A DNA stretch of 64,000 nt from Cellulophaga fucicola. Its GTDB lineage: Bacteria > Bacteroidota > Bacteroidia > Flavobacteriales > Flavobacteriaceae. Positions within the stretch are counted from its first letter, which is position 1, and each line of letters begins with the position of its first letter. The notes under the pieces are model-generated. The model ran no database searches and was not told the origin of the DNA. It worked only from the letters and a program-made list of their open reading frames with translations. The translations under genes were made by a program, and so were the position numbers. Location of the stretch: assembly GCF_900119145.1 (NCBI RefSeq), contig NZ_FPIY01000001.1:1-64000 (forward strand), written 5' to 3'. This document shows, one piece after another, positions 19,252 to 27,795 of the stretch.

Positions 19252-19674
19252 ATGAAGTTACTAATAATCAATGGTCCTAATCTTAATCTTTTAGGTAAAA
19301 GAGAGCCAACTATATATGGCAATACTACATTTGTAGACTATTTTTCAAGCTTACAGTTAACCTATAAAAATATAGAGTTAAGCTATTATCAATCTAACAT
19401 AGAAGGAGAGCTTATAGATAAAATACAAGAAGTTGGTTTTTCTTATGATGGTATTATTTTAAATGCAGCTGCTTATACACATACATCTGTGGGTATTGGA
19501 GATGCTATAAAAGCTATTGAAACACCTGTTGTAGAGGTACATATTTCTAATACATTTGGTCGTGAAGAGTTCCGTCATCAATCTTACATATCTCCTAACG
19601 CTAAAGGTGTAATACTAGGTTTTGGTTTACAGAGTTATGACTTGGCTATACAAAGCTTTTTAGCTTCTAAATAA
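19252..19674 (+). CDS. aroQ: Type II 3-dehydroquinate dehydratase
   Basis: A 140-residue enzyme of the shikimate pathway that dehydrates 3-dehydroquinate. Motifs: IINGPNLNLLGKREPTIYG with the active-site tyrosine, QSNIEGELIDKIQ, ILNAAAYTHTSVGIGDAI, and VEVHISNTFGREEFRHQSY with catalytic His and Arg. Normal length. A near-consensus TATTTTTA box lies immediately upstream. It is 10 bases before the next gene, so probably cotranscribed with it. Confidence 0.96.
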   Translation: MKLLIINGPNLNLLGKREPTIYGNTTFVDYFSSLQLTYKNIELSYYQSNIEGELIDKIQEVGFSYDGIILNAAAYTHTSVGIGDAIKAIETPVVEVHISNTFGREEFRHQSYISPNAKGVILGFGLQSYDLAIQSFLASK

Positions 19675-19683
19675 CTTATTTTA

Positions 19684-20412
19684 ATGCACAAAACATATTT
19701 TAATTGGAGTAGTGGTAAAGATTCTGCTTTGGCATTGTATAAAATGCAGCAATCTAAAACGCATAAAGTAGATAAGCTGGTAACCTCTGTTAATGCAAGT
19801 TTTAATAGGGTTTCTATGCACGGTTTGCGTTTGCCTTTGTTAGAGTTACAAGCAGAAGCTTTAGGTTTTTCTTTACAAACTATTTTGTTAGATGCAGATG
19901 TGTCTATGACGAGCTATAATGAGCTTATGAAATCTGCTATGCAAGACTTAATAGCAGAAGGTTATACGCACGCTGTTTTTGGAGATATCTTTTTAGAAGA
20001 TTTAAAAAAATATAGAGAAGATAAGTTAAAAGAAGTTGGTGTAACAGGTGTTTTTCCTTTGTGGAAACAAGATACAGAGCAACTGCTTAAAGAGTTGTTA
20101 CAATTGGGCTTTAAGGCAATTACAGTATGTGTTAATGCCAAGCTGTTAGATGCATCTTTTTGTGGTAGAGAAATAGACGAAAGTTTTTTTAATGATTTAC
20201 CTGAAGGTGTAGATCCTTGCGGAGAAAATGGAGAGTTTCATACGTTTGTGTATGATGGACCTAATTTTGCGCAGCCAGTAGCGTTTACTATAGGAGAGAA
20301 AGTACAGAAAAGTTACGCTCCAACTAGTAATGATGATGACAATTGTTTTAAAAAAGATGAGAATACTACTTGGGATACTTCCTTTTGGTATTGCGATCTT
20401 ATTCCAAAATAA
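19684..20412 (+). CDS. Dph6-family ATP pyrophosphatase
   Basis: A 242-residue PP-loop protein. The PP-loop is FNWSSGKDSALALY (residues 5-18), and the diphthine-ammonia-ligase-like EGVDPCGENGEFHTFVYDGP motif is near residue 178-197. Diphthamide is absent from bacteria, so the amidation substrate of these bacterial homologues is unknown. Starts 10 bases after aroQ. Confidence 0.88.
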   Translation: MHKTYFNWSSGKDSALALYKMQQSKTHKVDKLVTSVNASFNRVSMHGLRLPLLELQAEALGFSLQTILLDADVSMTSYNELMKSAMQDLIAEGYTHAVFGDIFLEDLKKYREDKLKEVGVTGVFPLWKQDTEQLLKELLQLGFKAITVCVNAKLLDASFCGREIDESFFNDLPEGVDPCGENGEFHTFVYDGPNFAQPVAFTIGEKVQKSYAPTSNDDDNCFKKDENTTWDTSFWYCDLIPK

Positions 20413-20446
20413 AAAAAAGTCCTAAGCTTTTAAAGCTTTAGGACTT
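20413..20446. terminator. Convergent terminator overlapping a stop codon
   Basis: GTCCTAA-GCTTT / AAAGC-TTTAGGAC stem at 20419-20445. On the minus strand it is followed by eight Ts. The stem contains the stop codon and last codons of the DUF3817 gene. Confidence 0.7.
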
Positions 20447-20712
20447 AAGTATTTTTCTTCTATATAAAATGTTCCAAAGGGTAGTAGTGATGCAATAAAT
20501 AGTATTGCATATCTTTTTATGCCCCAATTTTGTTGTCTACATACTAGAACTGCTATAATAGCATAGGCTATAAATAAAACTCCGTGTGCATTACCAATAT
20601 AAATATTAGGTTCTTTTATGCCTGCTAAATATTTTAAAGGCATACCAACACCAAATAAAAGTAAATAAGAAATACCTTCTAATATAGCAATAAGTCTAAA
20701 TGTTTTAAGCAT
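20422..20712 (-). CDS. DUF3817 integral membrane protein
   Basis: A 96-residue protein with three hydrophobic segments (about residues 5-30, 40-60, 68-86). The pattern FRLIAILEGISYLLLFGVGMPLKY and GNAHGVLFIAYAI fits DUF3817. Its final codons form the stem of the terminator. Function unknown. Confidence 0.85.
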   Translation of the reverse strand: MLKTFRLIAILEGISYLLLFGVGMPLKYLAGIKEPNIYIGNAHGVLFIAYAIIAVLVCRQQNWGIKRYAILFIASLLPFGTFYIEEKYLSPKALKA

Positions 20713-20724
20713 ATTTTTTAATTT

Positions 20725-20769
20725 AAAAAAAGCCTAAAATCTAAGAGTTAACACGCTTAGACTTTAGGC
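20725..20769 (-). terminator. lpdA terminator
   Basis: Arms GCCTAAA-TCTAAG / CTTAGA-TTTAGGC (20732-20745 and 20756-20769) followed by a 7-T run on the minus strand. Confidence 0.85.
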
Positions 20770-20796
20770 AATTTATATTGTATAAGTTTTTTACTA

Positions 20797-22188
20797 CTAC
20801 AAGTGTATCACCTCGTCATAAGCATCTGCAACAGCTTCCATAACAGCTTCACTCATTGTTGGGTGTGGGTGTATAGCTTTTAGTATTTCATGACCAGTAG
20901 TTTCTAGTTTACGTGCAACAACAGCTTCAGCTATCATATCTGTAACACCAACACCAATCATATGACAACCTAACCACTCACCATATTTAGCATCAAAAAT
21001 AACTTTTACAAAACCATCTGGAGTACCAGAAGCTTTTGCTTTACCACTTGCAGAGAATGGGAATTTACCAACTTTAAGTTCAAATCCTTTTTCTTTAGCT
21101 TGCTTTTCTGTTAAACCAACAGAAGCTATTTCTGGAATACAGTATGTACAGCCTGGTATATTACCATAGTCAATAGGCTCTACGTGTAAACCTGCTATTT
21201 TCTCTACACAAAGTATACCTTCTGCAGAAGCAACGTGTGCTAAAGCAGGGCCAGGAGTAACATCTCCGATGGCATAGTAACCTGGTATGTTTGTTTGGTA
21301 ATAATCATTTACCATTATTTTATCTCTATCTGTAGCAATACCAACACTTTCTAAACCAATGTTTTCTATGTTAGTTTTAATACCTACAGCAGATAAAACA
21401 ACATCAGCCTGTATAATTTCTTCTCCTTTACTAGTTTTAACGTAAACGCTAACACCGTTACCAGAAGTATCTACTTTAGTAACCTCAGAAGATGTTTTAA
21501 TTGTAACACCTGCTTTTTTAAAGCTACGCTCTAATTGCTTAGAAATGTCTTGGTCTTCTACAGGTACAATATTTGGTAAATATTCTACAACAGTAACTTC
21601 TGTACCAATAGAATTGTAAAAGTATGCAAACTCCATACCTATAGCACCACTACCAACAACAACCATTTTTTTAGGTTGTTCTTTTAAAGACATTGCTTCT
21701 CTATAACCAATAATTTTTTTACCGTCTTGTGGTAAACTAGGTAATTCTCTACTACGTGCACCAGTTGCAACTATAACGTGGTCTGCACTGTATTCAGTTT
21801 CTTTACCATCTGCATCTTTAACAGATACTTTTTTACCAGCTTTTAATGTGCCGTAACCGTTAATGACTTCAATTTTATTTTTTTTCATTAAAAATTGAAC
21901 CCCTTTACTCATTCCTTCGGCAACATTACGACTACGATTAACAATAGCGCCAAAATCTTTATCAACATTTTCAGCATTTAAACCGTAATCCGAAGCGTGT
22001 TTTAAATATTCAAAAACTTGAGCAGATTTTATTAATGCTTTGGTAGGGATACAACCCCAATTTAGACATACTCCGCCTAAACTTTCTTTTTCTACTATAG
22101 CTGTTTTTAAACCTAATTGTGAAGCTCTAATAGCAGTTACATAACCACCTGGTCCACTGCCTAAAACAATAACATCAAAATTGCTCAT
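20797..22188 (-). CDS. lpdA: Dihydrolipoyl dehydrogenase (E3)
   Basis: A 463-residue FAD flavoprotein that reoxidises dihydrolipoamide in 2-oxoacid dehydrogenase complexes. FAD-binding GSGPGGYVTAIRA, redox-active disulfide Cys41/Cys46 (GGVCLNWGCIPTKAL), NAD-binding GSGAIGMEFAY, AIGDVTPGPALAH, and the C-terminal catalytic His-Glu pair in HPHPTMSEAVMEA are all seen. Full length. Encoded alone, away from E1/E2 genes. Confidence 0.96.
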   Translation of the reverse strand: MSNFDVIVLGSGPGGYVTAIRASQLGLKTAIVEKESLGGVCLNWGCIPTKALIKSAQVFEYLKHASDYGLNAENVDKDFGAIVNRSRNVAEGMSKGVQFLMKKNKIEVINGYGTLKAGKKVSVKDADGKETEYSADHVIVATGARSRELPSLPQDGKKIIGYREAMSLKEQPKKMVVVGSGAIGMEFAYFYNSIGTEVTVVEYLPNIVPVEDQDISKQLERSFKKAGVTIKTSSEVTKVDTSGNGVSVYVKTSKGEEIIQADVVLSAVGIKTNIENIGLESVGIATDRDKIMVNDYYQTNIPGYYAIGDVTPGPALAHVASAEGILCVEKIAGLHVEPIDYGNIPGCTYCIPEIASVGLTEKQAKEKGFELKVGKFPFSASGKAKASGTPDGFVKVIFDAKYGEWLGCHMIGVGVTDMIAEAVVARKLETTGHEILKAIHPHPTMSEAVMEAVADAYDEVIHL

Positions 22189-22347
22189 ATATATACTTTT
22201 ATTTGTCTAAAATTTTAAAGTAACAAATGTACAAAACCAATTAGCAATTAGCAATTACCAAAATCTATAAATATCAATAATAACAGAATGCTAACGTTTT
22301 AGTACTTATCTTTATATTTTACACACTAAAACAAACATTATATAGAT

Positions 22348-23247
22348 ATGAAAACAGTTAAATTTCAATTTTTAATGCTATTTCTTTTTGTTGGCGTATC
22401 TGTTACGGCACAATCTAAAGAGGTAATTATACAAGTGCAAAAGGTAACACCACAAGTATATATGCTAGTTGGGCAAGGTGGAAATATTGGTGTTTTTGTA
22501 GGAGAAGATAATGTACTAATGATAGATGATCAGTTTAGTAGGTTAAGTCCTAAGATTAAAGCTGCTATAGAAACTATAACAACAAAACCAATTGCATATC
22601 TAATAAATACACATATGCACGGTGACCATACAGGTGGTAATGCTAATTTTAACGATGCTACTACTATGGTTATTGCACACCATAAGGTTAGAGAGCGTTT
22701 AGAGCAGCAAAATACAGAAGCACTTTCCGCTAAAAAAATAGATTCTTTAACAGCTAAGAATATGTTGCCAGAACTAACATTTTCTGATAATATGTTGTTG
22801 TATGATGGTAATGAGACTATAATGGCAATACACGTACATAATGCACATACAGATGGTGATTCACAAATTTATTTTAGTGATAACAATGTATTGCATATGG
22901 GAGATACTTATTTTGCTGGTAAATACCCTTATATAGATTTAAGTCGTGGTGGTAGTGTAGACGGTTATATAGCTGCATTAAAAAACGGAGCTATGTTGGC
23001 TAATGCCGATACTAAAATTATACCTGGACATGGAGAATTGTCTAATAAAAAAGAGTTATTAGAGTATATAAAAACACTAGAAACTATTTATAGTAGTGTG
23101 ATGAAAGAAATTAAAGCTGGTAAAAGTCTAGAAGAAGTAGTGGCAAATAAAGCAATAACAGCTCCGTTTGACGCTACTTATGATTGGAGTTTTATATCAG
23201 CAGAAAAAATTAGAACAACATTTTACAAAAGCCTGAAGAACAAGTAA
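22348..23247 (+). CDS. Exported MBL-fold metallo-hydrolase
   Basis: A 299-residue protein with a signal peptide (MKTVKFQFLMLFLFVGVSVTAQ). Metal ligands are in NTHMHGDHTGGN (HxHxDH), HNAHTDGD (third His) and IIPGHGELSN. This is the beta-lactamase superfamily, of the kind annotated as cyclase or hydrolase in flavobacteria. The sequence gives no basis to call it an antibiotic-degrading enzyme. Single gene. Confidence 0.85.
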   Translation: MKTVKFQFLMLFLFVGVSVTAQSKEVIIQVQKVTPQVYMLVGQGGNIGVFVGEDNVLMIDDQFSRLSPKIKAAIETITTKPIAYLINTHMHGDHTGGNANFNDATTMVIAHHKVRERLEQQNTEALSAKKIDSLTAKNMLPELTFSDNMLLYDGNETIMAIHVHNAHTDGDSQIYFSDNNVLHMGDTYFAGKYPYIDLSRGGSVDGYIAALKNGAMLANADTKIIPGHGELSNKKELLEYIKTLETIYSSVMKEIKAGKSLEEVVANKAITAPFDATYDWSFISAEKIRTTFYKSLKNK

Positions 23248-23250
23248 TAA

Positions 23251-23778
23251 TTACTTGCCAAACATTTTTTTGTTAAACTCATCAGATTTTCCAGAAGGTA
23301 TAGAGAGCGATTGCCACTCTGTACCTTTTATCATTCTGCCTACATATGCAATTTGTGCTATGTGTCCAGCATAATGAGCAAGTTGCCTACTTACGGCTGC
23401 CATAACAGAATGCTCTACAGCGCGTATTTTAATTTTTAAAGTAAAATTGTCTTCGTTAATGTTGTCAATGGCAGTAAATAGGCAATCCCAGCCTTTGTTC
23501 CAGTGCACAAGCATTTCTTCTTTTGTTTTATATGGCGCAACAAACTCAGATTCTCTATTACGCCATTCTTTTTCTCCGTCTTCAGTAAAAAAGTTTGTCC
23601 ACCTACTTAACATATTGCCAACCATATGCTTTACAATAATGGCAATACTGTTATCAGCTTCGCCATACATCCAATGTAAATCTTCATTAGTTAGTTGGTC
23701 AAATGTTTTTTCAGCCATTGTTTTGTTTCGGTTAAACTCAAACAACATACTTTCTTTGTATGCTTCAACAAAATTCAT
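23251..23778 (-). CDS. DUF1572 (DinB-superfamily) protein
   Basis: A 175-residue four-helix protein. Metal-binding-type histidines appear at IIVKHMVGNMLSRW and RQLAHYAGHIAQIAYVGR, as in the DinB/YfiT fold. No signal peptide. It ends 3 bases from the convergent MBL-fold gene and starts 11 bases after msrB, so it may be the last gene of that transcript. Function unknown; the fold is often linked to thiol-dependent enzymes. Confidence 0.82.
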   Translation of the reverse strand: MNFVEAYKESMLFEFNRNKTMAEKTFDQLTNEDLHWMYGEADNSIAIIVKHMVGNMLSRWTNFFTEDGEKEWRNRESEFVAPYKTKEEMLVHWNKGWDCLFTAIDNINEDNFTLKIKIRAVEHSVMAAVSRQLAHYAGHIAQIAYVGRMIKGTEWQSLSIPSGKSDEFNKKMFGK

Positions 23779-23789
23779 AGTTACTTTTT

Positions 23790-24191
23790 TTAAGACGGAT
23801 TAAAATTTAAGCTAGCAGAGTTAATACAGTAACGCTGTCCGGTAGTTTCCTGTGGGCCATCATCAAAAACGTGACCTAAATGTCCGCCACAATTAGCACA
23901 AACTGTTTCTACTCTTGTCATACCGTGCGTTGTATCTTTAATGTATTCTATAGAACCTTCTATGGCTTTGTCAAAAGAAGGCCATCCACAACCACTTTCA
24001 AATTTATGGTCTCCATTAAAAAGCTTGGCGTTACAACCTTTACAATTGTAACTACCTTCTTTAAAATGTAGGTTAAACTCTCCTGTATGTGGGTATTCTG
24101 TACCTTTATTTCGTAAAACGGTATAAGATTTCTCAGGTAACTGAGCTTTCCATTCAGAATCTGTTTTCTCTACGTTGTATTTTTTACTCAT
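23790..24191 (-). CDS. msrB: Peptide methionine-(R)-S-oxide reductase, cytosolic copy
   Basis: A 133-residue MsrB that reduces methionine-R-sulfoxide. Zinc-site CxxC pairs are CKGC and CANC; GGHLGHVFDDGP and the catalytic Cys in GQRYCINSASLNF are present. ATG at 24191 overlaps the stop of the upstream msrB (TAATG), which favours this start over a TTG further upstream. No signal peptide, so it acts in the cytoplasm. Confidence 0.93.
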   Translation of the reverse strand: MSKKYNVEKTDSEWKAQLPEKSYTVLRNKGTEYPHTGEFNLHFKEGSYNCKGCNAKLFNGDHKFESGCGWPSFDKAIEGSIEYIKDTTHGMTRVETVCANCGGHLGHVFDDGPQETTGQRYCINSASLNFNPS

Positions 24192-24682
24192 TATTTTGTA
24201 GGTGTAAATTTTAAGGCAGCGCCATTTATACAATGTCTTTCTCCTGTTGTGTTTTTAGGTCCATCATCAAAAACGTGTCCTAAATGTCCGCCACAAACAG
24301 CGCAATGTTCTTCTGTGCGCTTGTAACCAATTTTGTAATCTACATCAAAAGCAACATTGCCGTCTATTGTTCTATCAAAACTAGGCCAACCTGTACCAGA
24401 TTTAAATTTGTGCTCGCTCTTAAATAAAGGAGTATCACAAGCAGCGCAACTATAAATTCCTTTTTCTTTAATTTCTAAAAGGTTACTAGAAAAAGCACGC
24501 TCTGTACCAGCTTTACGCAAAACATTGTATTCTAAAGGTGTTAACTGAGCTTTCCATTGCGCATCTGTTTTTTCAACCTTTACTATGTCTTGTTTTGTTG
24601 TAGCTTCTTTTGTTTTTTGTGAGTTTCCCTTGCAGCTTATAAATAATGCTACTATGCTAAAAATTAATAATTTTTTATACAT
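24191..24682 (-). CDS. msrB: Peptide methionine-(R)-S-oxide reductase, lipoprotein copy
   Basis: A 163-residue MsrB with a lipoprotein signal (MYKKLLIFSIVALFISC, lipid Cys17). It has CAAC and CAVC zinc pairs, GGHLGHVFDDGP and catalytic GERHCINGAALKF. Its export implies repair of oxidised periplasmic or surface proteins. It is the first gene of a coupled pair with the cytosolic msrB. ATG at 24682 is chosen over a TTG one codon earlier. Confidence 0.92.
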   Translation of the reverse strand: MYKKLLIFSIVALFISCKGNSQKTKEATTKQDIVKVEKTDAQWKAQLTPLEYNVLRKAGTERAFSSNLLEIKEKGIYSCAACDTPLFKSEHKFKSGTGWPSFDRTIDGNVAFDVDYKIGYKRTEEHCAVCGGHLGHVFDDGPKNTTGERHCINGAALKFTPTK

Positions 24683-24751
24683 CAATTTTATATTTTAAGG
24701 TTATTCAAATTTAGTCGATTTTTAATGCAATTCCTATCAAACTAAATGCAT

Positions 24752-24783
24752 AAAAAAAGCCTCTACTTATTATAAATAGAGGC
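24752..24783 (-). terminator. Terminator of collagen-like lipoprotein gene
   Basis: GCCTCTA / TAGAGGC arms (24759-24765, 24777-24783) with a T run on the minus strand. Confidence 0.75.
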
Positions 24784-24804
24784 TTGTAATTTTTGGTGTT
24801 ATTT

Positions 24805-25341
24805 TTATTCTGCTACAACACGTACAACATCTTCTTCTGTAGTATCTAAAATACCCATAACATCATTAATATTAGTTGTATCTAATTTACCATTTATAAG
24901 TTCTGAAGGTAAAATAACTACTCTAAAAGTTTGGTTATCTGTATCACCAGTCGCTAAAGTGCTTAAATCAAAATCTGACTCTAAAAACAAGTTAACATCT
25001 AAAAATGTGTGGTCGTAGTTGTATAATAAAGTACCTTGATCTAATAATCTTGTTTGCGGTAATAAGCGCCATATGTCTACAGACTGTCCGTTACTGTCTG
25101 TTGTTTGGTCCCATAAAATATAAGCTAATACAACATCAGATTCAAAAACCTCTACAGTTGTAGGGAATTCAAAATATAAAGAATAGTCATTAGCAGGAGT
25201 AAAGTTGCCTGTAATTTCATATACACTTCCGGTGATGTTTACGCCATCTACGCCATCAACTCCATCTCTTCCGTCAGAGCTGCTACAAGCTGTTAATACT
25301 AATGCAAATACTGCTGCTATGGTCAAGGTAATTTTTTTCAT
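24805..25341 (-). CDS. Lipoprotein with short collagen-like stretch
   Basis: A 178-residue lipoprotein (MKKITLTIAAVFALVLTAC, lipid Cys19). Immediately after the lipidated Cys comes GRDGVDGVDGVN, four Gly-x-y triplets. The rest (VYEITGNFTPANDYSLYFEFP and following) is a beta-rich domain of unknown function. Single gene with own terminator. Four triplets are too few for a stable collagen helix, so this may only be a linker. Confidence 0.75.
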   Translation of the reverse strand: MKKITLTIAAVFALVLTACSSSDGRDGVDGVDGVNITGSVYEITGNFTPANDYSLYFEFPTTVEVFESDVVLAYILWDQTTDSNGQSVDIWRLLPQTRLLDQGTLLYNYDHTFLDVNLFLESDFDLSTLATGDTDNQTFRVVILPSELINGKLDTTNINDVMGILDTTEEDVVRVVAE

Positions 25342-25469
25342 AATGTATAATTTTTTCGTTTTCTTTTATAAGTGTTTCAAAAAGCGTTCCAATTTTAAAA
25401 TTAGAGAATTTATTTTGCATATCAACTAAAGAAATAAGATTATATCTATGATATTATTACAACATAGAA

Positions 25470-25477
25470 TATTTTTG
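25470..25477 (+). promoter_or_regulatory. -7 box of M48 protease gene
   Basis: TATTTTTG, 34 bases before the ATG; no clear -33 TTTG. Confidence 0.45.
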
Positions 25478-25511
25478 TATTTTTAAAAAACACACTAAAC
25501 ACATTACTATT

Positions 25512-26321
25512 ATGAAAAAGATATTATTAGTATTAACCATTTTTATTGCAGTTTCGGCCTGTAAGGTGAATCCTTTTACGGGTAAAAAAACGTTGAATAT
25601 GTATCCAAACAGTTCAATTTTTCCGACTGCATTTGCTCAATACGACCAGTTTTTAACAGAAAATAAAACAATTACAGGTACTACAGATGCAAAAATGATT
25701 GCTTCTGTGGGGCAACGTATAGCCTCTGCAGCAGAACGTTGGTTAACAGCAAATGGTTACCCAGGATATTTACAAGATTACAAATGGGAATATAATTTAG
25801 TTGATGATAACACTGTAAATGCTTGGTGTATGCCAGGAGGTAAAATTGTTTTTTACACGGGGATATTGCCAATTTGCCAAGGAGAAACAGGAGTTGCTGT
25901 TGTTATGGGTCACGAGGTTGCACACGCTTTAGCAGATCACGGAGCACAACGTATGTCTGCAGGACAGTTACAGCAAATAGGAGCTGTTGCAGGTAATGTT
26001 TTAATTAAGGACGATAAAACAAAAGGAATGTTTAATCAGGCTTACGGTGTAGGTTCTCAAGTAGGTGTTATGCTACCTTTTAGTAGAGGTCATGAGACTG
26101 AAGCAGACCGTATTGGGTTACAAATTATGGCTATTGCAGGTTACAATCCGGATGAAGCAGCAGAACTTTGGAAAAGAATGAAAGCAAATAGTGGGGGACA
26201 AGCGCAACCAGAATTTATGAGTACGCACCCATCTAACGATACTAGAATTAATAATTTAACAGCTTGGGCCCCAATGGCAAGAGAAGAAGCTAAGAAATTT
26301 GGAGTAACTACTTTTAAGTAA
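25512..26321 (+). CDS. M48-family metallopeptidase lipoprotein
   Basis: A 269-residue zinc protease with lipoprotein signal (lipid Cys17 in FIAVSAC). The HExxH motif is HEVAH (134-138), with the third ligand Glu in SRGHETEADRIGLQIMA. This is the Oma1/LoiP/BepA-like envelope quality-control group. Ends in a strong hairpin at 26360-26400. Confidence 0.93.
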   Translation: MKKILLVLTIFIAVSACKVNPFTGKKTLNMYPNSSIFPTAFAQYDQFLTENKTITGTTDAKMIASVGQRIASAAERWLTANGYPGYLQDYKWEYNLVDDNTVNAWCMPGGKIVFYTGILPICQGETGVAVVMGHEVAHALADHGAQRMSAGQLQQIGAVAGNVLIKDDKTKGMFNQAYGVGSQVGVMLPFSRGHETEADRIGLQIMAIAGYNPDEAAELWKRMKANSGGQAQPEFMSTHPSNDTRINNLTAWAPMAREEAKKFGVTTFK

Positions 26322-26359
26322 TAGTAGTATAAAAGTAAAATTCATTTATAATTGTATAT

Positions 26360-26400
26360 TAGAGCTGTTCAAAACAAAATTTGAACAGCTCTAATTTTTT
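26360..26400 (+). terminator. Strong terminator directly before the MFS start codon
   Basis: Perfect 14-base arms (26360-26373 and 26380-26393) and a T6 tail that ends at 26400, 4 bases before ATG 26404. Confidence 0.85.
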
Positions 26401-26403
26401 TAT

Positions 26404-27738
26404 ATGACTAGTATTGCATTAGTAAAAGGAAGTAAAAAACTATTAAATGCCTGGGCCTTTTACGATTGGGCTAATTCTGTTTACAGTCTGGTAATAGCAT
26501 CTGCAATATTTCCTATTTTTTATGGCGCACTATTTAGATCTGCAAACATAGAAAAAGTAACTGTTTTTGGAGGTGAAATTGCAAGAGCGCCTTTAATTAG
26601 TTACACTACATCTTTAGCATTTGTATTTATAGCTATTATAACACCTTTAATTTCTGGAGTTGCAGATTATTTAGGAAACAAAAGAATGTTTATGAAATTC
26701 TTTTGTTATTTGGGAGGTATCTCTTGCATTGGTTTATACTGGTTTTCTTTAGAGAATATCTACTTTGGGCTGCTTTGCTTTTTTATGGGCTTGGTTGGTT
26801 TTTGGGTGAGCTTTGCAATAAATAATTCTTATTTACCAGACGTTGCACATCCAGAGCAAATGGATGCTATTAGTGCCAAAGGTTTTTCTATGGGGTATGC
26901 AGGTAGTGTATTGCTATTGCTTTTTAATTTAGCAATGGTAATGAAACCAAAGTTTTTTGGAATAGAGTCTGATATTGAAGGGGTTGCAGAGCTTAAGGCG
27001 ATGAAATATTCTTTTGTTACTGTAGGTATTTGGTGGATAATTTTTAGTCAGTATACATTTTATTACTTACCAAAAGGAAACAAGCAAGAAGGGAAGCGTA
27101 GTAACGTAATTTTAAATGGTTTTAAGGAGTTAAAAGGAGTTTGGCATCAACTAGGAGATCAAATAAAATTAAAACGTTATTTAGTTGCCTTTTTTGTGTA
27201 CAGTATGGCAGTACAAACAGTAATGCTAATTGCTACTTATTTTGGAGAAGAAGAAATTGGTTGGGGTTCTGATAGTGAGCGAACAACAGGTTTAATAATA
27301 AGTATTTTGGTAATACAGTTAGTTGCTATTTTAGGTGCTGTAATTACAGCAAATGCATCTAAAAAGTTTGGTAATGTTAAAACATTAGCAGTTGTAAATT
27401 TACTTTGGATTGTTATATGTGTCTATGCTTTTTTTATGTTAACACCAGTAGATTTTTATATTGGAGCAGGTTGTGTAGGTTTGGTAATGGGTGGTATACA
27501 AGCATTGTCTAGATCTACGTATTCTAAGTTTATACCAGAAACCAAAGACACTACATCTTTTTTTAGTTTTTACGATGTAGCAGAGAAAATAGGAATAGTA
27601 ATAGGAACTTTTTTATACGGTTTTGTAGCGCAAGTAACAGGTAGTATGCGTAATGCTATTGTTTTTTTAGCAGTGTTTTTTATAATGGGAGTAATACTTT
27701 TATTGCGAGTAGATAAAAAAATAGAGACAAAAGAATAA
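26404..27738 (+). CDS. UMF1/Atg22-type MFS transporter
   Basis: A 444-residue transporter with about 12 membrane segments. The N-terminal LLNAWAFYDWANSVYSLVI and the region MGLVGFWVSFAINNSYLPD are typical of the UMF1 (Vacuole effluxer Atg22-like) family. The transported compound is unknown. No good promoter lies between the terminator and the ATG, so the expression route is unclear (read-through, or a promoter inside the hairpin region, for example TATATTAG at 26355-26362). Confidence 0.9.
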   Translation: MTSIALVKGSKKLLNAWAFYDWANSVYSLVIASAIFPIFYGALFRSANIEKVTVFGGEIARAPLISYTTSLAFVFIAIITPLISGVADYLGNKRMFMKFFCYLGGISCIGLYWFSLENIYFGLLCFFMGLVGFWVSFAINNSYLPDVAHPEQMDAISAKGFSMGYAGSVLLLLFNLAMVMKPKFFGIESDIEGVAELKAMKYSFVTVGIWWIIFSQYTFYYLPKGNKQEGKRSNVILNGFKELKGVWHQLGDQIKLKRYLVAFFVYSMAVQTVMLIATYFGEEEIGWGSDSERTTGLIISILVIQLVAILGAVITANASKKFGNVKTLAVVNLLWIVICVYAFFMLTPVDFYIGAGCVGLVMGGIQALSRSTYSKFIPETKDTTSFFSFYDVAEKIGIVIGTFLYGFVAQVTGSMRNAIVFLAVFFIMGVILLLRVDKKIETKE

Positions 27739-27742
27739 AAAC

Positions 27743-27778
27743 AAAAAGGCAGATTATATTTTTATAATCTGCCTTTTT
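27743..27778. terminator. Bidirectional terminator (MFS and GIN-domain operon)
   Basis: AAAAAGGCAGATTATA / TATAATCTGCCTTTTT arms between two convergent genes. Confidence 0.85.
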
Positions 27779-27795
27779 TTATGTGTGATGTTTTT

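Noticed and set aside
22348-23247. Metallo-beta-lactamase resistance gene
   Set aside because: Only the general MBL-fold motif is present; nothing specific to true B-class lactamases can be claimed.
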